A DNA stretch of 64,000 nt from Salinarimonas soli. Lineage in GTDB: Bacteria; Pseudomonadota; Alphaproteobacteria; Rhizobiales; Beijerinckiaceae. Shown one piece after another: positions 16,866-25,030 of this stretch. Position 1 is the first letter of the stretch, and every line of letters begins with the position of its first letter. Under the pieces are notes generated by a model that worked only from the letters and a program-made list of their open reading frames with translations, had not been told where the DNA came from and searched no databases. The DNA is taken from NCBI RefSeq assembly GCF_008386575.1, contig NZ_VUOA01000019.1:23472-87471 (forward strand), read 5' to 3'. The position numbers were made by a program, and so were the translations under genes.

Positions 16866-17362
16866 GCCGCGTTGCCCAGGCGCCGCGCCGCGAAATCGAG
16901 CCGGCGGGCCCGCAGGGCGAGCACGGTCTTCATCGCGAGCGGCAGGGCGAGGACGGGCAGGACGCAGGCCGCCATATAGGCCTCCGTCGCGGGCGGCAGC
17001 GTCGCGCCCGCCGCCGCCCAGGCGAGCGTCACGTTGCGGTTGCCGCTCACCAGGCCCACCGTCAGCGCGTCCTTGAGGCCCCAGGACGAGAACAGGAGCG
17101 CGCCCGCGAGCCCCGACCCCAGATTGACGAGAACCGCCGTGCCCACGAAGGCCGCGAGCGTCGAGGGCGCCGCCGCCCAGTAGGCGTGAAGCCCGTTCAT
17201 CATGGCGAGCCCCACGATCACGAGGCCCACGACCGCGATCCCCGCCGCCGCCAGCCCGTCGGGCAGGACCGGCGCGATCCACGCCCGGAAGCGGCGGGCG
17301 GGGACGGTGAGGAGCGCCGCAGCCCTGACGATGAGGGCGAGCCGCTCGGCAAGCCGCGCCAT
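16862..17362 (-). pseudogene. C-terminal fragment of a bile acid:sodium symporter-like membrane protein
   Basis: 166 residues with about four hydrophobic segments. GLVSGNRNVTLAWAAAG resembles the conserved core of the bile-acid/sodium symporter (SBF) fold, where full proteins have about 300 residues and 9-10 membrane spans. The N-terminal half is missing and the 334 bases upstream show no coding character in frame. It overlaps the ribokinase end by four bases. It may be a remnant or a shortened protein; the family call is tentative. Confidence 0.5.
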
Positions 17363-17696
17363 GTCCTTGGACAGGCCGGATCCGCCGGATGGCGGAGCCG
17401 CGCCGCTTTTCGCGGGGGCGGCCGCGCCCCTTGCGGGACGGGCCCCATGCCCCCATATCAGGTCTACCCCAGCGGATATTGGTGGACTTCGAGGCCCCGG
17501 GCGTCACCGGCGGCATCGATGGAGCCGTGGCAAGGACGGATGGACTCCGGCCCGGCTCATGCCCGCGCCCGGCCTGACGCGCCTGGCGCCCGACTGGCGG
17601 TCCCGATCGGCCCCCGCCCGTAGCAGGCGAGGTAGGAGGTGCGGATGCACCCCTGCCCGTTCGTCCCGGAGCGGGGGCCCTTTCGTGTCCGGGTCC
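17363..17696. other. Non-coding stretch of 334 bases
   Basis: No frame on either strand has convincing family similarity or sustained coding character. It probably contains the remains of the 5' half of the truncated symporter gene to its left. A short hairpin CCCCTGCCC...GCGGGGG near 17650-17680 could end the minus-strand membrane-protein transcript. Confidence 0.4.
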
Positions 17697-18116
17697 TCAC
17701 GCCCCGCGCAGCGCGCCCGACGCCCCGCGGCCTTCCAGGTGCAGCCCATAGGCCTGCGCCGCCGCGAAGCCGCCGACCACCAGGGCCTGCAACCCCACGA
17801 AGGCGATGCCGAGCGCGCTTGGCGCCACCCAGCCGCTCGCGAGAAGCGCGAGGCTGTCGAGGGTCCACAGCACGTTGATCGCGACGACGGCGAGCACGAG
17901 GCCCCGGGCGGGCACGGCCCGCGTCCCGAGCCACGCCACGAAGGCGGCATAGGGCAGGAGGATGAGGCCGGCGCCTTGCAGAAGCGGCGCGGGCAGCCCC
18001 AGCGGACCGGCGAGGAGGCCCGCTCCGGCAAGGGCCAGAAGGCCCGTGGCGCCGCTCGCCGCGGCATCGGCGAGGAGCGCGGCGCGCAGGACGGACAGGG
18101 TCTTGAGAGTGATCAT
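17697..18116 (-). CDS. Small four-helix integral membrane protein, unknown function
   Basis: 139 residues with four hydrophobic segments (about 12-38, 42-62, 68-92 and 98-122), almost no polar loops and a short C-terminal tail. No motif was recognised beyond that. The ATG at 18116 is preceded on its strand by GGAGAACCGCG. It diverges from an XRE regulator 108 bases away, so the regulator may control it. Homologues annotated only as hypothetical membrane proteins are expected. Confidence 0.7.
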   Translation of the reverse strand: MITLKTLSVLRAALLADAAASGATGLLALAGAGLLAGPLGLPAPLLQGAGLILLPYAAFVAWLGTRAVPARGLVLAVVAINVLWTLDSLALLASGWVAPSALGIAFVGLQALVVGGFAAAQAYGLHLEGRGASGALRGA

Positions 18117-18224
18117 CGCGGTTCTCCGGTTGGATCGACGCCGGGATGATGCGAGCCCCCGTGCGGGCCGTCGATTAAGCGGGAGGTAATTGGGCGCGGG
18201 TCGGGGATCCGTTAGGCTTGCCCC

Positions 18225-19034
18225 ATGACCCTCGGTACCGGCGCCTCACCCCCCGTCCGCCCTTTCGGCGATCACCTGCGCGCCTGGCGTCAGCGGCGGC
18301 GCATGAGCCAGCTCGATCTCGCGCTCGACGCCGAGATCTCGCAAAAGCACCTGAGCTTCGTGGAGAGCGGACGGTCCTCGCCGAGCCGGGCCATGGTGCT
18401 CAATCTCGCCGAGCGGCTCGGCGTCCCCTTGCGCGAGCGCAACGTCCTGCTGCTCGCTGCCGGTTACGCGCCGCTCTATCCCGAGCGCCCCCTCGACGAT
18501 CCCGCGCTCGCGGCGGCGCGGGCGGCGGTGGATCTCGTGCTCAAGGGGCACGAGCCCTATCCGGCGCTTGCCGTCGACCGCCACTGGACGCTCGTCGCCG
18601 CCAACGCCGCCGTGCCGCCGCTGCTGGCCGGCGTGCGCGACCCCGCCCTGCTGGCCCCGCCGGTCAACGTCCTGCGCCTGAGCCTGCACCCGGACGGGCT
18701 CGCGCCCGCCATCGTGAACCTGCCCGAGTGGCGCCAGCACCTCTTCGAGCGTCTGCGCCACCAAATCGCGATCACGGCCGACGCTCGGCTCGCGCGCCTC
18801 TTGGAGGAGATGGAGCGCTATCCCGGTGGCGAGGCGACGGGAGCGGCGGACCATGCCGGGATCGCCGTGCCCCTGCGGCTTGCCACCCCGGGCGGAACGC
18901 TCTCTTTCATCTCGACGATCACCGTGTTCGGCACGCCCGTCGACGTCACCCTCTCGGAGCTTGCCGTCGAGGCGTTCTTTCCCGCTGACGAGGCGACGGC
19001 CCGGGTCTTGCGCACGGATAGGAGCCCCGGGTGA
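18225..19034 (+). CDS. XRE-family regulator with MmyB-like ligand-binding domain
   Basis: 269 residues. An N-terminal helix-turn-helix (LRAWRQRRRMSQLDLALDAE, about residues 18-75, with the recognition helix around EISQKHLSFVESGRSSPSR) is followed by a PAS-like MmyB ligand-binding domain (residues about 110-260; HWTLVAANAA is typical). Members of this family in actinobacteria and proteobacteria bind fatty acids or related ligands and regulate a divergent gene; here the divergent gene is the small membrane protein. Confidence 0.88.
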   Translation: MTLGTGASPPVRPFGDHLRAWRQRRRMSQLDLALDAEISQKHLSFVESGRSSPSRAMVLNLAERLGVPLRERNVLLLAAGYAPLYPERPLDDPALAAARAAVDLVLKGHEPYPALAVDRHWTLVAANAAVPPLLAGVRDPALLAPPVNVLRLSLHPDGLAPAIVNLPEWRQHLFERLRHQIAITADARLARLLEEMERYPGGEATGAADHAGIAVPLRLATPGGTLSFISTITVFGTPVDVTLSELAVEAFFPADEATARVLRTDRSPG

Positions 19035-19122
19035 GATAGCCCCGGCTCACGCGAAGGCACGGGAGCCTACGGCGGCGACCGGAGGAGCCGCGTCGGCCAA
19101 GAGCGGAAGAACGGACAGCACG

Positions 19123-19572
19123 ATGTGGATTCTCAGACGATACAAGACATGGTTGGCTGTTGTTGTGATCGTTGCTGCAGCAATAGGACTTGCTGAGCTC
19201 GCGGATGCCGTGCGCGCGCCGCAAACGGTCGCAAGCTTACTGCGGATCCCGCACATTCCGACCTCTCTGCGAAACGTGAAATGTTCGTCGGACTGGGTAC
19301 CGACCGACGTCGTCAGAACGTGCGTTTTCGAGATCGACCCTGCCGAGTTCACATTACTTTTGAAAGGCTGGCCCTTTCAGGAGCGCGCTGCCTCAGGAAG
19401 TAGCCACGGGTATGGTGTCGGATCTAAGGTCGGAACTGGCTTCCCTGCGGTTTCACTCTTCGAGTACCAAGGACTCGGTGGTCCTTTCCGGCTTTTCAAG
19501 TTTGGGGGTCAGATCACCCTCGTTACCGATGCTAGCCGCTCACGGGGACAGGTCCGTTTTTATGAGGAGTGA
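19123..19572 (+). CDS. Hypothetical membrane-anchored protein with atypical base composition
   Basis: 149 residues: a short basic start, one hydrophobic segment (about residues 10-28, probable signal anchor), then a polar domain with two cysteines (near residues 51 and 65) that could form a disulfide. No family was recognised. Codon third positions are much less GC-rich than in neighbours, and the gene uses TTA, AAA and ATA codons otherwise rare here, suggesting recent acquisition. The start at 19123 follows AGAACGGACAGCACG, a weak ribosome site. Confidence 0.6.
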   Translation: MWILRRYKTWLAVVVIVAAAIGLAELADAVRAPQTVASLLRIPHIPTSLRNVKCSSDWVPTDVVRTCVFEIDPAEFTLLLKGWPFQERAASGSSHGYGVGSKVGTGFPAVSLFEYQGLGGPFRLFKFGGQITLVTDASRSRGQVRFYEE

Positions 19573-19731
19573 TGGTGCCGGTGCCGCGACTCGTTCTTGC
19601 AAGCTGTCGAGGTCATGAGCCCTGAGGGAGTCGAGCCGGGTGCGGCGGAGCCGCGCAATTCCGTTGCGCTCGTGCATCCAAGCGCCGATCTGAGGTGTAT
19701 GCCCCCCGACGGACACCATCGCGAGGATGCC

Positions 19732-20220
19732 ATGCTGACGCGCCGCGCCCTGCTTCTGACCGGTACGACCGCGCTTGCGGCGGCCGCAACCGCTCCCGCC
19801 CGGGCCGCCGGGTCAGCCAAGACCTTCGAGATCACCCTCTCCGAGGCCGAATGGAAGAAGCGCCTGACCCCGGCGCAGTTCGCGGTCCTGCGCAAGGAGG
19901 ACACGGAGCGGGCGGGCTCCAGCCCGCTGAACGCCGAGAAGCGCGCCGGCACCTTCCATTGCGCGGGCTGCGACCTCGCGGTCTATCCCTCGAGCACCAA
20001 GTTCGAGAGCGGCACGGGCTGGCCGAGCTTCTATGCCCCGATCGAGGGCGCGGTGGCCACCCGCGAGGACCGCAAGCTCGTGTTCCTCACCCGCACCGAG
20101 GTGCATTGCCGCCGCTGCGGCGGGCATCTCGGCCACGTCTTCGACGACGGCCCGAAGCCCACGGGGCTGCGCCACTGCCTCAACGGCGTGGCGCTGAGCT
20201 TCAAGCCTGCGGCGGCGTGA
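19732..20220 (+). CDS. msrB: Exported peptide-methionine (R)-S-oxide reductase
   Basis: Reduces methionine-R-sulfoxide in proteins. The 162-residue product begins with a twin-arginine-like signal (LTRRALLLTGTTALAAAATA), then an MsrB domain: zinc cysteines in FHCAGCDLAVY and VHCRRCGGHLGHVF, substrate segment [11 protein letters not shown] and catalytic cysteine in RHCLNGVAL. It therefore acts in the periplasm, unlike the signal-less MsrB at 45573-45989. The ATG at 19732 is set by the signal peptide and GAGGATGCC upstream. Confidence 0.92.
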   Translation: MLTRRALLLTGTTALAAAATAPARAAGSAKTFEITLSEAEWKKRLTPAQFAVLRKEDTERAGSSPLNAEKRAGTFHCAGCDLAVYPSSTKFESGTGWPSFYAPIEGAVATREDRKLVFLTRTEVHCRRCGGHLGHVFDDGPKPTGLRHCLNGVALSFKPAAA

Positions 20221-20495
20221 GGGGCTTGCGGGGGAGGGTGGGTGCTTGATCTCACCCTCGTCCTGAGGTGCCCGCCGCAGGCGGGCCTCGAAGGGCGCTG
20301 CAGGGATCTCCGGACGGCGTTGGCCCCGTCCTGCGTGCTTCGAGACGCCCGCTGGCGCGGGCTCCTCAGCATGAGGGGGCGGGAACTCGCTGGAACCGCG
20401 TGGTACCCCCTCACCCCTGGCACTTCGTGCATCCCTCTCCCCATGGGAGAGGGGGGCACCTCGGGCTCGATCACGGGAAGCGCCAGCGAGCGCTC
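20221..20495 (-). repeat. Dispersed repeats: family A copy 2 (reverse) and a family D element
   Basis: 20251-20380 is a full family A repeat in reverse orientation, from CCACCCTCGTCCTGAGGTG-like to CTCAGCATGAGGGGG. It is followed at about 20402-20455 by a shorter family D element (GGTACCCCCTCACCC, TGCATCCCTCTCCCCATGGG) that recurs at 41307-41353, 52550-52610, 55066-55128, 55304-55352 and 57887-57943. The region separates the convergent msrB and CMD genes. Confidence 0.75.
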
Positions 20496-21050
20496 TCAAG
20501 GGAGCGGCGGCATGCGAAAGCCCCCCGGCGCCTCCGTGCGGGCCACGTTCATCACCATAGCGATGGTGGCGTAGTAGCCCACGGTCCCCACGAGATCGAT
20601 GATCCCGGCCTCGCCGAACCGCGCCCCGATCGCCGCATAGGTGGCATCCGACCAGCCGCCATGGGCCCACAGCTCCGCCACGGCGTCGAAGACGAGGGTC
20701 TCGTCGGGGCTCATGGCGGGCGGGCGGCGGCCCTCGAGCAGCGCCGCGATCGTCTCCTCGGCCACCCCCGCCTCGGCCGCGATGGGGGCGTGGATCGCCC
20801 ACTCGACGGGCTGGGCATGGCGGCGCGCCACGAGCAGGATCGTGAACTCGGTGAGCCCCAGGCCCAGCGCGCTGCGATAGCGGCAATGCGCCCCCACCTT
20901 CTGGAGGTGCAGCATCAGCTCGGGCGAGCGCAGGAGCGGCACGAAGGGGCCGAAGACGGGGGTGCCCCGGTCCCCCGCGAAGGCCTCCGCGGCGCGGGCC
21001 TGGTCCGGCGTCATCGCCTCGGGCGGGAGGGGCGGCATGCGGTCGGTCAT
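20496..21050 (-). CDS. Carboxymuconolactone decarboxylase family protein without CxxC
   Basis: 184 residues of the AhpD/CMD helical fold (TEFTILLVARRHAQPVEWAIH, near residue 75). The CxxC peroxidase pair of AhpD is absent, so a decarboxylase or uncharacterised role is more likely than alkyl hydroperoxide reduction. The start at 21050 overlaps the stop of the preceding 70-residue ORF by four bases (ATGA), placing it at the 3' end of the leftward cluster from suyA. Its link to sulfolactate breakdown is unknown. Confidence 0.85.
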   Translation of the reverse strand: MTDRMPPLPPEAMTPDQARAAEAFAGDRGTPVFGPFVPLLRSPELMLHLQKVGAHCRYRSALGLGLTEFTILLVARRHAQPVEWAIHAPIAAEAGVAEETIAALLEGRRPPAMSPDETLVFDAVAELWAHGGWSDATYAAIGARFGEAGIIDLVGTVGYYATIAMVMNVARTEAPGGFRMPPLP

Positions 21051-21259
21051 GGGTCGCGCTCCTCGGCGCAGGGGCGCCAGTGGGTCCAGTCCTGGTGCGG
21101 CGCCATGTAGCCGCTGCCGAGCTCCTCCGCCCAGACCTCGGCGGCCGCGAGCCACCACGCGACGCTCTCGCCTATGGCGGGCGAATAGACCTGGAGCCGC
21201 GTCCCGTCCCGGGGCGCGGTGTCGATCGGGCGCCAGTCGGGGCCGGGCGGAGTCTTCAT
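21047..21259 (-). CDS. Small DUF551-like protein
   Basis: 70 residues. The WRPIDTAPRDGTRLQVYSPA segment resembles the DUF551 pattern (W-x-P-x-x-T-A-P-x-D-G) seen in short phage and bacterial proteins of unknown function. It overlaps the 2-hydroxyacid dehydrogenase upstream and the CMD gene downstream by four bases each, so it is translationally coupled in the operon. Function unknown. Confidence 0.72.
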   Translation of the reverse strand: MKTPPGPDWRPIDTAPRDGTRLQVYSPAIGESVAWWLAAAEVWAEELGSGYMAPHQDWTHWRPCAEERDP

Positions 21260-22245
21260 CGAGCGTGGCGGCCGAGCGCGTCTGGGTTGACGACGCGGAT
21301 CGGGCGGCCTGCCAGGAACGCGTCGATATTCTCCACGCTCTCGCGGTAGACCTGCGCGAAGACGGACGCGGTCGCGTAGCCCAGATGCGGGGTCAGCACG
21401 ACGTTCCCCATGCTCCGCAGCGGGTGGCCGGCGGGAAGCGGCTCGCGGTCGAACACGTCGAGCCCCGCCCTGAGGCGCCCGCGCGCGAGCTCCGCGAGCA
21501 GGGCCGCCTCGTCCACGATGGGGCCGCGCGAGGTGTTCACGAGGATGGCGCCGTCGCGCATGGCCGCGAGCTCAGGCCCGCCGACGAGCCCCCGGGTGCG
21601 CTCCGACAGGACGAGGTGGATCGAGACCACGTCGCTGGCCGCGAACAATTCCTCCTTCGAGACGAGCCGGGCGCCGCCCGCGCTCGCGGCCTCCGCCGTG
21701 AGGTTCTGGCTCCAGGCCACGACCTCCATGCCGAAGGCCCGGCCATAGCCCGCGACCCGCGAGCCGAGTTTGCCCAGCCCCAAAACCCCCAGCCGTTTTC
21801 CGGCCAATACCGTGCCGAGCGGCACGCCCCCGTGCCAGCCCCCGGCCCGCATGGCGGCGTCGGCCCCCGGAATCGCGCGGGCGCAGGCGAGGATGAGGGC
21901 GAAGGCGAGCTCGGCGGTGGCGGCGGCCGAGTCCATGGCGGTGTTGCACACGAGCACGCCGTGCGCCGTGCAGGCCGCCACGTCGAGGCTCGGCGCCCGC
22001 GCGCCGGTCAGCGCCACGAGGCGCAGGGCCGGCAGGCGGGCGATGAGCGAGGCCGGGAAGGGCGTGCGCTCGCGCATGGGCACCAGGACCGCGAACGGCG
22101 CCAGCGCCCGGGCGGCGGCATCCTCGTCGGCGAAGGGCTCGCGGAAGACCGTGATCTCGGCCCGGTCCTCCAGGGCGCTCCAGTCGGCGGAGCCGAGCGC
22201 CACGTCCTGGGTGTCGTCGAGGACGGCGATGCGCACGCGGCTCAT
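21256..22245 (-). CDS. D-2-hydroxyacid dehydrogenase family protein
   Basis: NAD(P)-dependent oxidoreductase of 329 residues. Visible are the Rossmann motif GVLGLGKLGSRVA (near residue 150), catalytic arginine in NTSRGPIVDE (near 240), Glu in FDREPLP and His in LTPHLGY. It differs clearly from the second such enzyme at 25031-25972 and its substrate is unknown. It overlaps the solute-binding protein gene by four bases and the 70-residue ORF by four, so all are co-transcribed. Confidence 0.9.
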   Translation of the reverse strand: MSRVRIAVLDDTQDVALGSADWSALEDRAEITVFREPFADEDAAARALAPFAVLVPMRERTPFPASLIARLPALRLVALTGARAPSLDVAACTAHGVLVCNTAMDSAAATAELAFALILACARAIPGADAAMRAGGWHGGVPLGTVLAGKRLGVLGLGKLGSRVAGYGRAFGMEVVAWSQNLTAEAASAGGARLVSKEELFAASDVVSIHLVLSERTRGLVGGPELAAMRDGAILVNTSRGPIVDEAALLAELARGRLRAGLDVFDREPLPAGHPLRSMGNVVLTPHLGYATASVFAQVYRESVENIDAFLAGRPIRVVNPDALGRHAR

Positions 22246-23216
22246 GTGTCGCTCTTGATGGCGTTCTCGCGCACCACCGCGCCCCAAACGGTCATCTGCT
22301 CCTTGAAGAAGGCGCGCAGCTCCTCGGGGCCCCCGAGCGCCAGCTCCATGGTCTGCCCTTCGGTGAGGCGCGCCGCGATCTCGGGCTGGCGCAGGACCGC
22401 GATGAGCTCGGCCCGGAACCGCTCCTGGATCGGCTTCGGGATCCCCGCCGGGCCGAAGACGCCCCACCAGGCATTGGAGACGAAGCGCTCGAAGCCGCTC
22501 TCGGTGACCGTGGGCACCGCCGCGATGGCGGGATGACGCTTCTCCCCCGTCTGCACGATAGGCCGCAGCGTTCCGCCCGCCACCTGGTTGGCGAGCAGCG
22601 CCGCGCTGCCGATGATGAGGTCCACGTGCCCGCCGATGGCGTCGTTCACCGCGGGCCCGCCGCCCCGGTAGGGCACGTGGGCAAGGCTCACGCTCGCGCG
22701 CTTGGCGAGCAGCACCATGGTGAGATGGCCGAGGCTGCCGGCCCCGATCGTGGCGTAGGTGAGCCCGCCGGGCTTGGCCTTGGCCGCCTCGATCACGTCG
22801 GCGAGGGTCCGGTAGGGCCGCGAGGGATGGGTGGCGAGAAGGTTCGGCGCGGTGCCGATGAGGAGGACGGGGTCTAAGTCCTTCTCCGAGTCGAAGGAGA
22901 GGCTCGGCAGCAGGGTCGGGTTCACGGCGTGGGTGTCGAACACGAAGAGCCACGTGTTCCCGTCGGGCGCAGCCTTGGCCGCCGCCGCCGCCCCGACGCT
23001 GCCCGACGCGCCGCCCCGGTTCTCGACGAGCACCGTGACCCCGAGGCGCTTCTGCAGGTCGGGCTGGACCAAGCGGGCGATGGCGTCGACGGAACCGCCG
23101 GCCGGGAAGGGCACCACGATCCTGATGATCCCCTGCGGCCACGTGCCTTGGGCGCGGGCGAGCGCCGGCAGGGTCATCGCGCCGGCCAGGACCGCGCGCC
23201 TCGTCAATCGGCTCAT
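22242..23216 (-). CDS. Bug-family tripartite tricarboxylate transporter substrate-binding protein
   Basis: Periplasmic binding protein (TctC/Bug family) of 324 residues. A twin-arginine-like or Sec signal (SRLTRRAVLAGAMTLPALARA) precedes IIRIVVPFPAGGSVDAIARL, the Bug-family hallmark. Aspartate in the binding loop is present. In characterised sulfolactate clusters the uptake system SlcHFG is of this transporter family, so SlcH is a plausible role. The two membrane subunits are not beside it. The start at 23216 is fixed by the signal peptide. Confidence 0.85.
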   Translation of the reverse strand: MSRLTRRAVLAGAMTLPALARAQGTWPQGIIRIVVPFPAGGSVDAIARLVQPDLQKRLGVTVLVENRGGASGSVGAAAAAKAAPDGNTWLFVFDTHAVNPTLLPSLSFDSEKDLDPVLLIGTAPNLLATHPSRPYRTLADVIEAAKAKPGGLTYATIGAGSLGHLTMVLLAKRASVSLAHVPYRGGGPAVNDAIGGHVDLIIGSAALLANQVAGGTLRPIVQTGEKRHPAIAAVPTVTESGFERFVSNAWWGVFGPAGIPKPIQERFRAELIAVLRQPEIAARLTEGQTMELALGGPEELRAFFKEQMTVWGAVVRENAIKSDT

Positions 23217-23344
23217 GGGCAACCTCCCGTTCGTCTTGCTTGGGCCCGTCGCTGCGGGCCGCGTAACGTGCCCCGACGCGGGAGCGGCAGCAAGGGGCAG
23301 CCGATCCCACATGCTCCGTCGTCCCGGCCTTCGGAGGGAACCCC

Positions 23345-23971
23345 TCAGGCCCGCGGCGGCAGGAGCGCGTCGTCGATGGCGCGGGCGCGCTGGGCGGCGG
23401 GGCGCTCGGAGACGCGCGCGTGGTAGCGCTCGAAGGCGGGGCGCTTCTCGATGGAGCCGAAGGCGAGGCCCCAGCCGATATGGGAGCCCACATAGACGTC
23501 CGCCGCGGTGAAGCGGTCGCCCGCCACGTAGTCGCCCGCCGACACGGCGGCCTCGAGCGCGTCCATGGCGGCCCCGTAGGAGCCGTAGCCCACCATGCCC
23601 CGGCGCTCGCCGGGCACCTCGACGCCGAGCGCCCGGTTCGTCACCGCGGCCTCCAGCGGGCCTGCGGCGAAGAACATCCAGCGGTAATAGGGGCCGCGCA
23701 GCCGGTCGCCCGGCGCGGGCGCGAGGCCCGCCTCGGGGAAGGCGTCGGCGAGATAGGCGCAGATCGCCGGCGTCTCGGTGACGACCATATCGCCGTGGCG
23801 GATCATGGGCACCTTGCCCATGGGGTTGAGGGCGCGGAAGGCGGGATCCTGCATGGCCGGGCCGAAATCCAGGATCTCGGTCCGGTAGGGGCGACCCACC
23901 TCCTCCAGCATCCAGCGCGCGATGCGGCCGCGGGACATGGGATTGGTGTAGAGAACGAGCTCGTCCGACAT
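23345..23971 (-). CDS. Glutathione S-transferase family protein
   Basis: 208 residues with an N-terminal thioredoxin-like domain (LVLYTNPMSRGRIARWMLEEV, the Ser near residue 12-13 in the catalytic position, cis-Pro in GKVPMIR near 55) and an all-helical C-terminal domain. ETPAICAYLAD is the glutathione-binding segment. It lies 68 bases after the comC gene in the leftward cluster. Its substrate is unknown; a detoxification role in the sulfonate pathway is only a guess. Confidence 0.88.
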   Translation of the reverse strand: MSDELVLYTNPMSRGRIARWMLEEVGRPYRTEILDFGPAMQDPAFRALNPMGKVPMIRHGDMVVTETPAICAYLADAFPEAGLAPAPGDRLRGPYYRWMFFAAGPLEAAVTNRALGVEVPGERRGMVGYGSYGAAMDALEAAVSAGDYVAGDRFTAADVYVGSHIGWGLAFGSIEKRPAFERYHARVSERPAAQRARAIDDALLPPRA

Positions 23972-24039
23972 GGGGGCCTCCTGACGGGGGCGCGGATCAT
24001 CGGCCCGGGGCGGCGCGATTCGCCACCCGTGCGGGCGCC

Positions 24040-25026
24040 CTAAAGGGCCTGGATCGCCGCGAGCGCCGCGTCGGAGACGGCGAGGCCCTCGGCCCGGGCC
24101 CGGGCGCGGGCGGCGAGGCGCCGCTGGCCCGGGAGGCGGGCGCCCTCCTGCGCCTCGATCGCCTCGGCCAGCACCTCGAAGCGCTCGACGCCGCCGCCGA
24201 AGGCGGCCGGGTCGAAGGCGAGGACGAGCTGGCCCGTGCCGGGAGGGGGGCCCTTGGCGTCGAGGAACGAGGACGCGTCGGCCGCGTAGACCGCCCCCGT
24301 CAGCCCCGCCGCCAGGAGCTCGACCATGAGGGCGAGCGCCGTGCCCTTGGCCTCGCCCAAGGGCGCCATGGTGCCGGCGAGCGCCGCGTCCGGATCGGTG
24401 GTCGGGTTGCCGTCCGCGTCGAAGGCCCAGCCCTCGGGGATCGCCTCGCCGCGCTGCTTGGCGGCCAGGATGTTGCCCCGCGCCACCTTGGACAGGGAGA
24501 GATCGACGACGACGGGCGCGCCCGACGCTCGCGGCGCCGCGAAGGCGACGGGGTTGGTGCCGAACAGGGCCTTGCGCCCGCCCCAGGGCGCGATGGCGGC
24601 GGGCGTGTTGGCGAAGAGGATCGCGACGAAGCCGGCCTCGGCGAGGCGCTCCACGGGCTGCCCCGCCGCGCCGCAATGGTGCGAGCGCCGGATCGAGGCC
24701 GCGGCGAGCCCCTGCGCCCGGGCCATGGCGGGCAGGGCCGCCACCGCCACCTCGAGGGCCGGATAGGCGAAGCCGTGCGCCGCGTCGATGGCGAGCACGC
24801 CCGGACGGGCCTGCTCGACCCGCGGCACCGCGTTGCCGTCGACCTTGCCCGCCTTCGCCTGCGCCGCGTAGCTCGGCACCCGGGAGAGGCCGTGGCCCGA
24901 GAGGCCGTCGGCCTCCGCGATCACGAGGGCGCGGGCGACGGAGCGGGCATTGCCGTGAGCGGTGCCCGAGCGCGTCAGGGCGTCGGCCACGAGGGTCTCG
25001 GCGGCGTCGAGGGTGAGGATCGGCAT
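24040..25026 (-). CDS. comC: (R)-Sulfolactate dehydrogenase-like (malate/L-lactate dehydrogenase family)
   Basis: 328-residue member of the Ldh_2 (MdlDH) family, which includes ComC. The catalytic histidine lies in SIRRSHHCGAAGQ (near residue 115) and the NAD(P)-binding region follows FGTNPVAFAAPR. In sulfolactate degraders ComC reduces 3-sulfopyruvate to (R)-sulfolactate. The neighbours slcC (four bases upstream), suyZ and suyAB support this role. By sequence alone malate or ureidoglycolate dehydrogenase would also fit. Confidence 0.78.
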   Translation of the reverse strand: MPILTLDAAETLVADALTRSGTAHGNARSVARALVIAEADGLSGHGLSRVPSYAAQAKAGKVDGNAVPRVEQARPGVLAIDAAHGFAYPALEVAVAALPAMARAQGLAAASIRRSHHCGAAGQPVERLAEAGFVAILFANTPAAIAPWGGRKALFGTNPVAFAAPRASGAPVVVDLSLSKVARGNILAAKQRGEAIPEGWAFDADGNPTTDPDAALAGTMAPLGEAKGTALALMVELLAAGLTGAVYAADASSFLDAKGPPPGTGQLVLAFDPAAFGGGVERFEVLAEAIEAQEGARLPGQRRLAARARARAEGLAVSDAALAAIQAL

Positions 25027-25030
25027 GGGC

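Noticed and set aside
17504-18067. 187-codon minus-strand frame with CIRTSYLACYGRG-like text
   Set aside because: It overlaps the small membrane protein in another frame and its sequence has no family character; the part beyond 17697 shows no ribosome site.
18173-18190. TTAAGCGGGAGGTAAT as a CtrA box before the XRE regulator
   Set aside because: The second half-site at the correct spacing is GTAA, not TTAA; one mismatch in a four-base half-site is not enough.
20391-20420. GGAAC in the repeat region after msrB as an EcfG promoter
   Set aside because: The bases 16-17 downstream read ACCC, not CGTT, and no gene follows on that strand.
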